Below are positions 24,001 through 34,900 of a stretch of 64,000 bases of DNA, piece after piece. The position numbers were made by a program, and so were the translations under genes. The notes beneath the pieces are model-generated. The model did no database searches. It saw only the letters and a list, made by a program, of their open reading frames with translations, and was not told the origin of the DNA. The stretch is from Petrosia ficiformis. Taxonomy: Eukaryota > Porifera > Demospongiae > Haplosclerida > Petrosiidae. Each line of letters opens with the position of its first letter. The first letter of the stretch is position 1. The DNA lies in assembly GCA_947044365.1 (NCBI GenBank), contig OX345636.1, positions 60,639,537-60,703,536 on the forward strand, read 5' to 3'.

Positions 24001-27000
24001 ATATGTACATGTAAGTACATGAACACTATTATACATGTATATGTATAATTATGTACATGTACAGTGTAAGTACATTTACCTTGTACATACAAGTATGTAT
24101 GTACATGTACAACTAACTATGTCATGTATATACTGCGTGCAAATGTGCAACCCTTTCCCAACCAGAAATGTACATGTATATGCAACTTACCTTATACAGT
24201 GTACATACATGTACATGTATGTATGTACATGTACAACTAACTATGGCATGTATATACTGCATGCAAATGTGCAACCCATTCCCAACCAGAAATGTACATG
24301 TATATGCAACTTACCTTATACAGTGTACATACATGTACATGTATGTATGTACATGTACAACTAACTATGGCATGTATATACTGCATGCAAATGTGCAACC
24401 CTTTCCCAACCAGAAATGTACATGTATATGCGACTTACCTTATACAGTGTACATACATGTACATGTATGTATGTACATGTACAACTAACTATGTCATGTA
24501 TATACTGCATGCAAATGTGCAACCCATTCCCAACCAGAAATGTACATGTATATGCAACTTACCTTATACAGTGTACATACATGTACATGTATGTATGTAC
24601 ATGTACAACTAACTATGTCATGTATATACTGCATGCAAATGTGCAACCCTTTCCCAACCAGAAATGTACATGTATATGCGACTTACCTTATACAGTGTAC
24701 ATACATGTACATGTATGTATGTACATGTACAACTAACTATGGCATGTATATACTGCATGCAAATGTGCAACCCTTTCCCAACCAGAAATGTACATGTATA
24801 TGCAACTTTTGTCAGCTATATACGTAAGCTTTTCAAGTTCTAGTTGGTCCAAGAGTTCCACAACTAAAAGAATGAAGCTTCATTACTGTCAGGAAAGCAG
24901 CGAGATGAGTGTTTGAAAATCAGTTTGGTAATACATGTAGCAATGTTCAGTAGCATTAATGTTTTTAGTGACCTTTGAATTTACAATTTTGGAATGATTA
25001 TGTGTACTTCAATAGATAAATATTTAGGACCTGAGGCTCATGTTAATGTCACTTTAATAATGTGTCTACATTCTCCAGGATCTGGAATAGCAGATTTGAA
25101 TGTATTATCAATTATTATCATTCCTACCTTCTGAGAAAGAGTCCTCAATTCTCATAAAATCTTTGATACCTTGTAAAGTCTCAGTAGGATTACAGATACT
25201 TAAGGAATGTAGTTCCGCTCTAACAGATGCTAAAAGTAGATCACATGTATGTCACATGACATAAAACACAAATGCAATACATACTTGTAGGATCTGTTGA
25301 AACTGTAGATTGCTGTGATAATTCAAGAATCTCTTTTACTCTTTTTCTCACTAAAGGGGTGTGGTCAATCTATGGGATATACATCACACAGACACTAGTC
25401 ACATGTTCATTTATAATAATCATGTGACCTACTGGTATAATAGGTGTGGTCAGTAAAGATTCATATTCTTGTGAAAGTTCCAAATAATGTTCCAAGAGAG
25501 GTACTATACGTATCTATAAGAAAGCAAAGTGAATAATAATTATACACTATACAAACTATTGGTAGTACTAGTAGTAGTACTAGTGGTAGTACTATTGGTA
25601 GTACTAGTGGTAGTACTATTGGGAGTACTATTGGTAGTACTATTGGGAGTACTATTGGTAGTACTATTGGTAGTACTAGTGGTAGTACTAGTGGTAGTAC
25701 TATTGGGAGTACTATTGGTAGTACTATTGGTAGTACTAGTGGTAGTACTAGTGGTAGTACTATTGGGAGTACTATTGGTAGTACTATTGGGAGTATTATT
25801 GGTAGTACTATTGGTAGTACTAGTGGTAGTACTATTGGTAGTACTATTGGTAGTATTAGTGGTAGTACTAGTGGTAGTACTATTGGTAATACTATTGGTA
25901 GTACTATTGGTAGTACTATTGGTAGTACTAGTGGTAGTACTAGTGGTAGTACTAGTGGTAGTACTATTGGGAGTACTATTGGGAGTATTATTGGTAGTAC
26001 TATTGGTAGTACTAGTGGTAGTACTATTGGTAGTACTATTGGTAGTATTAGTGGTAGTACTAGTGGTAGTACTAGTGGTAATACTATTGGGAGTACTATT
26101 GGTAGTATTAGTGGTAGTACTAAAATTACGATCAGTACGATATGCATTACTAATGGTAATACTAATGATAATACTAATGATAATACTAATGATAATACTA
26201 ATGATAATACTAATGATAATACTAATGATAATACTAATGATAATACTAATGATAATACTAATGGTAATACTAATGGTAATACTAATGATAATACTAATGA
26301 TAATACTAATGATAATACTAATGATAATACTAATGATAATACTAATGATAATACTAATGATAATACTAATGATAATACTAATGGTAGTACTAATGATAAT
26401 ACTAATGGTAATACCAATGGTAGTACTAATGGTAATACAAATGTAGTTAGTTTCTTTCACAAAATGGCTGAATATCAAGTTTAAAGGTACATTTAAGCAA
26501 TTGATCAAATGTATTTCCCTTAAGACCTGTCATATATACATGTACATATATATTGTACCAGTTTGTGCGTTAAGAGGAGTTTGTAGGATTGCTTCATTGT
26601 CATGGTAACGATGAAGAAACTCAGTTAGCTGGTCTACCAAGTACTTGTGACAAACAGGATACTGTAAAAAATAATAAATATACAGTTAATAACAGTACAT
26701 GTATTCAGGTAATATACATGTGTATCTGGATGTGATAGTGAACTTCACAATTACATGTAGGTATGTTTGTATGTGTACAAGTACATGTACATGTACATCT
26801 AGTTGTATACATGTCTGTATGGGTAGTGACTGGGTACATGATTATATACAGCCTGTACTACCAGTTGTATGTACATGTACATGTATACATGTCTGTATGG
26901 GTAGTGACTGCGTACATGGTTATATACTACCAATATTTCATATGTACATGTACATGTATGTACATGTGTTGTATGTACATGTACATGTATACATGTCTGT

Positions 27001-27103
27001 ATGGGTAGTGACTGGGTACATGGTTATATACAGGCTGTACTACCAGCTGTATGTACATGTACCTGAGGCAACTCTCATTTTTCATTTTCCATTGCCTCAG
27101 GTG

Positions 27104-27134
<31 letters not shown>

Positions 27135-30100
27135 ATCTACATCTCGGATAACATCATGTATACATGTCTGTATGGGTAGTGACTGGGTACATGGTTATAT
27201 ACTACCAACATTTCACATGTACATGTACATGTATGTACATGTGTTGTATGTACATGTACATCTAGTTGTATACATGTCTGTATGGGTAGTGACTGGGTAC
27301 ATGGTTATATATTACCAATATTTCACATGTACATGGATTTCCACACCATGTCATGGATTAGTTTTAGACTCTCATTTGCATTACTCAGGTCCTCTATGCA
27401 CTAAGTGGAAGTGTAGCTGGTTTACCAGTATCATCCTGAATGTATAAAGTTTATGATACAATTATATAAATATTAATAATAGATATGATGGACAATAGAA
27501 TACATTACATCATCATACTGAAATAAAAACTATTAAGATAATTATTGAAAAAAATTATCCCACTTTGTGATATCATCATTGATCATTACTGATTTGCTCT
27601 TCTCAATCTACCAATCATGTACATGTACATGTATTGTACACATGTACATGTACACATATAATATAAAAACAAGATATTGAGAAAAATTATCCCTATGATT
27701 ACTATGTGATATCATTGCTGATTTTCTTATCTGAATGCAGCAATCATGTACACTGTAATGTATTGTACACATGTACAGTACATCCAGTGTACACTATACA
27801 TGTACATGTATCTTTAGTGACAGATAAGCTATACTGAGAGTATAACGATATACACATGTACATGTACATGTACAATACATGTAGTGCACACTATACATGT
27901 ACATATACTTGTGTACATGTATCTTTAGTGGCGGATAAGCTATACTGAGAGTATAGCCATATACAGATGTACATGTATAGTACATGTAGTGTACACTATA
28001 CCTTTAGTAGCTGGTACGCTATACTGAGAGTATAATGAGTGGATAATAAAGGAAATCCCCACAAATGACAAAGACGAGACGCTAAGAGTTCTCCATTATC
28101 AAGATAATCACCAGGCGTAGTCTAACATAGACCAAGAAAATACATTATATATTCAATAACTCTTATACACTTTACATATACATGTACATGTACATGTACA
28201 TGTATAATTTAGTGATTTAACATATACACATGTAAACCATGTACAGTGTATGTAATGCATTATTATTTTACTGTACATGTATAATGTGTACATACCTCAT
28301 CAGCATTGGTTGTTATTGGAAACAGACTATCAACAAACATCTGAGCATGATCAGTGATACGCTTGCACTATAAAAAGAATATTAATCACATCATAATTAT
28401 AATTATTTACTAGTAATACAACACACATGTATATAAAAATACATCATACATGTACATGTACATGTATTAACTGTATACATGTACATGTACATGTATTAAC
28501 TGTATACATGTAAATATATTATGTGTTGTATTAACTTGCATACATACAACATGTATTACATACATGTACATGTACATGTATACCAGATCTTACAATACAC
28601 ATGAAAATTCATGTGTCTAGTATGATAGCAATAGGCGTAGAAATAATAAACAAACAAACAAAATAAACAAGCAGCCATAATGGCTTAGAAAATTCATAAA
28701 ACACACCACAAAGGGTTGCTACATGTAGTTTTACTATTATACATATACATGGTTAATTACATGTAATTTACATGTACTGTACATGTACATGTACATGTGT
28801 ATCACAGATAAAACATTGTGTAAAGGAACAACTCTTCTAAAGTCTGTTCGTATTCTTGATGACCTTAAAATTATGAAAGCACAAAAGTGCTGAATCCTCG
28901 GTGCTGTTACATGTGTACGTAACTCAGACACAACTTCTCTTTCATTTTTTTCTAATAAACCTCATCTCTGTTTCCTTACTTAACTTTTGCAGTGAAACAG
29001 GCTTACTATGTTTTATTGCAAAAGTATATCCACAACTACAGGCCCATAATCTAATGTGCAACTTAGTATGACACTGTGGACACTTTTTATATGGAACCAT
29101 GATTTTAAAAAGAGGTACAACTATTAAAACAAAAACAACTACCAAAAAACTCACTGTTAAACCATCAAGACCACAACACTGGCAGTACATCACCTACCAC
29201 GTGGCCCAAAGGCAGGAATCTCTGCCCACCTCATATACAATTAATTAATTATTTTGGCTGACTCGGCAATTTTATATCTCCAAACTTGGGTGCTGGAATT
29301 CTTTTTATACAGCTCGTGCAAAAGTAGTACACCTACAAGCAATATTTTGTATGTGTACTCCTGTATAAAAACACCTTTTTGAACTGTAAAAGACCCTCCA
29401 GGTTAGCCTAAGTATAAATAACGCCATATCTTTTGAACCAAGAATTTTTATGCAGTCGTTTGAAAAAGTGTGGAATTTATGTCATGTTGAAACTCTAATT
29501 TCAATCTCTAGACGAACGACTTTGCTTATTTCGTAGTAACAGACAGACAGACGAACAGACAAAACAGACTACCGTAATCCTTCGCTGCGCATGCGCACCG
29601 AGGATTAATAATGTACATGTATATAGTATAGTGTATAGTTTAATATCATAAGGTTAATATGATTATCCTGTAACTCAATAATGAAGCAATGGATTGAAAT
29701 TTGACATACACAAAAAAGATAATGTACTCATTATATGTACCTGTAATACATATATACCACTTTGATTCCAAAGAGTCACTGGTAGAGGAACAGGCGACGA
29801 TACCATACTGGGTGTGGTTAATAATTGAGTGGATGTATCGTCTAAATCATCACATTCCCATACAAATTCACCAGACATACTATCATACAGTCTATGAATA
29901 ATTAATTATTAACTAAATGGGGATTCCCCTAATCATACTGTAAACACACCTTAGTTCACCATGGAGACATAATCCAAAATATGTATGACAAACAAATAAT
30001 TGTAATGAAGTTGAAGAGGAGGAGTACCATGACTTAGGAGATGGGTATCGTGTAGTGAAATCTTTGAGATGAACAACAAGATGATTAATACAACTTCCTA

Positions 30101-31944
30101 TATAAAGAAAGGTACATGTAGGTAGATACTGACTAGATTCACTAGAGTATAAGGGTTTCGTATAGAAGGGAGGAGGGAGAGGAGATAAAAGAGATACAAG
30201 AGATACAATATAATTATGTACATGTATGTGTTTAATGACTAACCATCTCTCCATATTAATTGATAAATGGTTCCATCATTTAGTAAAATCAAGAAGTGTT
30301 TTGAAATAGGATGAACACAAAGAGATACTATATATCTGGAGTCACATTGCTGGAAGAAAAGATGAATAGATAGAAGAGATGAAGAAGAGAACAGAATATT
30401 TAATATTAAAATGAATATCCCACATATACTGGATGTAGTGCTGGGATAATAATACAAACACTATTACTAGTCTATTATACGTGTACATGTACAGAGTGTC
30501 GTGGGTTCGAATCCCACCTGAGGCAACTCTCATTTTTCATTTTTCCATTGCCTCAGGTGTCTTTCTTTCATTCTTTCTTTCTTTCTTTCTTTCTACATCT
30601 CGGATAACATCATGTACGTAAACTACGTATACAGTACAGTTTTTGTTGAGGCCTGCATGTTTACTATGGCACTGCATAACTGCATAACCATAATAATTAT
30701 GCTTCTTATCAAATTAATACAATTACATGTACATTTCAGAAGTGGTAATGTACCAATAATTGGTTATTGTTGGCTATTACTGTACTTTTAGTATCAATAT
30801 AGCTTATTTCTGAAAGGTGCAATCGATATTGTAATAAGTGTACTAATAATGCTATTTCTTGTGATTATAGCATCATTAATTGCTTTATGATACTCATAAT
30901 TATTAATATAATACACATTTTCAGTAAGGAATCATAACTCAGAAGGTACATGTAGATATAATACCAGATTACTAGTTTGGAATATTGAATTACTATACTC
31001 AAAGGGACCAGTGTTAATAATACCAGATTACTAGTTTGGAATATTGAATTACTATACTCAAAGGGACCAGTGTTAATAATACCAGATTACTAGTTTGGAA
31101 TATTGGTGCATTACTACTCAAAGAGATCCGTGTTACACATGCAGGGTAAAGTATTTTGGTGATTTTCAAGTTCTTGAACATAAATGTACTTGGAACCATT
31201 TTACCAATTAAAGCACTTGTGCTTGTGCTTGAGCACATTTTGTAGATGTGCTTGTTAAGCATATTTTTAATCACTAAGCACTTTTTGGGTAAGTGTTTAC
31301 AGCAGCTCTTTTGTGTACTAGCAGTTTTGTTGATTTTTTTTCCATTTTAAATATTTTAGGCCAGATAGATGTAGACTAACAGATATTAACTTTCAAAAAC
31401 CTGTTTTCATAAGAAGCAACAATAAATTTCAATGAATTCCATGCATTTTGTTTTAAAAAGGGTTGTTATACTTAGCATGAGTGAAATATTAGAATGCATG
31501 TACAAGTGCTTGAAATTGTGCTTGAAGTGCTTTAAAAGTGCTATAAAAGATGATTAAGCACTTTTTGTGTAAGTGCTTGAAAAAGTGCTTAATGCTTAAA
31601 GCACTTCAGTCAGTGCTTGTGCTTATGCTTGAAGGACCAACTGAAGTCCTTGACCCCATGCCTGTCAGTGTACACCCCACATATCACATTACACCATTTC
31701 TAAAGCCAGATTCACACTACATGTATATGTAGGTACATGTATATGACCCCATGTCTGCCAGTGTCACACATATCCCATTACACCATTTTTAAAGCCGGTT
31801 TAACACTACATGTACATGTATATGTAGGTGAATTAATGCAATGTAATCAAGTACATGTCCTTATGCAAACTTGTATTTTTAGGGCCAATAGCAGGTTTAA
31901 CGTATGTTTATAATACTTCATAGTTCATATTAATATTATATATA

Positions 31945-31998
<54 letters not shown>

Positions 31999-34900
31999 AT
32001 ATATATATATATAATTATACATGTATAATTTATATACAAATACAATGCTATGACATTTGACCATGCAATTATCAAACCTTATTTCGACCTCTGTGTATAT
32101 ATACAAGTCATAATTATATATAATTATGTATACATATATGTTTGTTGGGGTCGTTCAATTAATGGGTGTGTTACGTAGAAACTGGAACTAATAGCGGTTC
32201 TAGGTACAATATATTCCTAAAGTTCTACAAGACTACATGTGTGTATAATAGGATGTTGTGCTTCAGACATGATAAAGTCACCCATGATTAATAAATGTTG
32301 GACACAACAAACCAATTATAGGGATACTTTTTTCTTAATATATCTTGTTTTTTTTTTTTACATAATCAAGTTTAACTATTCGTATGGATTGCATAAGTAA
32401 ATATAAATATTTTCTATACATTACATTATGTTAAATATATTGCTCTAGTGTGAATCTGGCTAAATACATGTACATGTATACATGTAAATACTTACCTTAC
32501 TCCATTGCCATGCTGTTCTTCTACACAGGACTTTTGTTTTTGATACCACACAAATCATTATCACATTGTCTGTCTTGAAAATTATAAATGTAACTCTATA
32601 GAAATAATTAATATCTAATTAATATAACTAATTAATAACTAATTAATAACTAATTAATAACTAATTAATAACTAATATAGTGCTGCACAACTCTTATTTA
32701 TTCTGTACATATAATAATTGAGAACTATTGTACATGTATATTGATAAGTACACTAAATATTGAACTAATTTAGTGCAGAAATGAATTATATATTAATTGT
32801 ACTATGATAATAAATTATAAAAAGAATAATAAAAAAACATTTTAAAAAATTGAAGAGTATGTAGGGATATATATCAAAACCGAAAATGCACAGGAACAGG
32901 ATGGCTTAGGCAAAAAAATGAAATACCACTTCCACATAACAACCGTACATAAGTATCACTTCTTTGTGTTTTGCCTTTACTCTAGTTACAATGTATATAT
33001 ACTTATGTAGGGTTGTTATGTGGAAGTGGTATTTCAAGGATGCTGCACTGTGTGGAGTGCATTCATTCATAATCACTTGAAGTTGAATCATTTCCTGAGT
33101 TTGTTAATTGATAGACAGCTGCAATATAAATGGTGGGACCAGCAATTATGGACAGTACATTACATGAAGGAGCTTGTATGGCATTCTGACTTGTACAGCT
33201 GTCAAAATAGAAGAGTTGATACTACTTATCACTCAGTGGTAACTATAACAACACCTACTTACACAAATCATTATCTTTAAAATTGTTAAGAATTTTATTT
33301 TTTAGAACCCACTTGCATTCCAAGAAATTCATACAAGAATTTGTTTTGTTTGGTTGGAGGAGACATTTTATGGATAGTAAGCAGATGTCCACAAAAATGT
33401 TTGAAAAATAGCTACCCTGAGATTGAATGTGGTGAGTTTTGGCAGCTATACACTTATCTTTCACACTCAATAAAAGAAGAAGACTAAATTAAGTATCCAA
33501 CTATCACTATACTGACATGACTAATTTCATTTACTTCCTATAAACTGTCTAGACAGCAAGTGATCAAAATTATTATATTATGTCCAATCATACTCCAATG
33601 ACTGATTATTTCAAGCTATCCCTTAGAAAGAAAGACGCTCCATAATGATGCCACTTTCAACAGGACACAATCCACATTATGGATGTTTAGATGTACATGC
33701 ACATATAATTATGTAACTTACTTTAATAAAATCTGTGCTATTCTTCCAATACAACATAAGATTATGAGGAGCAGTTGTTCCTATACTGGGTATCATCCAC
33801 ACACCTGAATCCACAGTGAAGAATTGGAATAAAGGACAATTTGAAATCAGAGAGGTGTGGTTGGATAAAAGAAATTTGCCATTTTCTGAAATAAATAAAT
33901 AAATATATAATGTATATATATACATGTATACGTACATGTAATTATATACAATGTACATTAACATGTACACATGTATAATAATATTATATATATCAGTTGA
34001 TTACATTAACATGTATAATAATATTATATATATATCAGTTGATTATATAATGAAATCATTAAATAAATTCTGTTCACATTCATGATGACATCATTAGACA
34101 TTATATTGTAATAATAATCATTATAGTGTATAGTGTAATGTCATAAGATTAATACATGATTATACTGTAACTCAATAATAGATTGAAATTTGATATACAT
34201 GTACATGTACATTACATAATAAAAAATGGGAATGTTTTTATATGAAAATAGTGCAGGTCAAACGATTGTTGGCCATTCTAAACTAAAGTTATCATCATTT
34301 TTATGAGGGCATGTTGAATGTGAAAGTGAAACTTTGTCTGTTCATATTGACATGACCTCGATATTAAGATATGATGACTTCATAACTATTATACAGAATA
34401 GTTTAATGATCTTGATATTAAGATATGATGACTTCATAATTATTATACAGAATAGTTTAATGATCTTGATATTAAGATATGATGACTTCATAATTATACA
34501 GAATAGTTTAATGATCTCGATATTAAGATATCATGACTTCATAACTATTATACAGAATAGTTTAATGATCTTGATATTAAGATATGATGACTTCATAATT
34601 ATTCATAAGGTTAATACATGTATGCTTTGGATGTGTCATATACGATGCTCATTAGGGCTGGGTGGTATATCGGTATTTAGTTGAAATTCTATATTGATTT
34701 AGAAAGGAGTGCTAGACATCAACATAAGATGCTAACTTTGTGTGCTGAGGAGTGTTTCTGTTGTTTGGTAGCATGAGTCAATTGATATAAGTGACTTCTT
34801 GTTGAGCTTATACTATATAATATGTTAAAAAAATTTGTCTACTGATGATTGCTCACCTTAGAAGCATGAAATATCTATTTGCTCATAGCAAGTATGAGTT

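Noticed and set aside
24035..24827. Ladder of overlapping 106-codon ORFs
   Set aside because: All are the same 124-bp repeat read in rotating frames (124 is not divisible by 3); the real signal is an HPS6 intron array.
25461..26508. ORFs over 300 codons on both strands
   Set aside because: Translation of 12-bp microsatellites (Val-Leu, Ile-Met, Ser-Thr runs); not genes.
30497..30525. tRNA gene
   Set aside because: Only the T arm with B box is present; no acceptor pairing, D arm or anticodon arm upstream. Called a truncated SINE.
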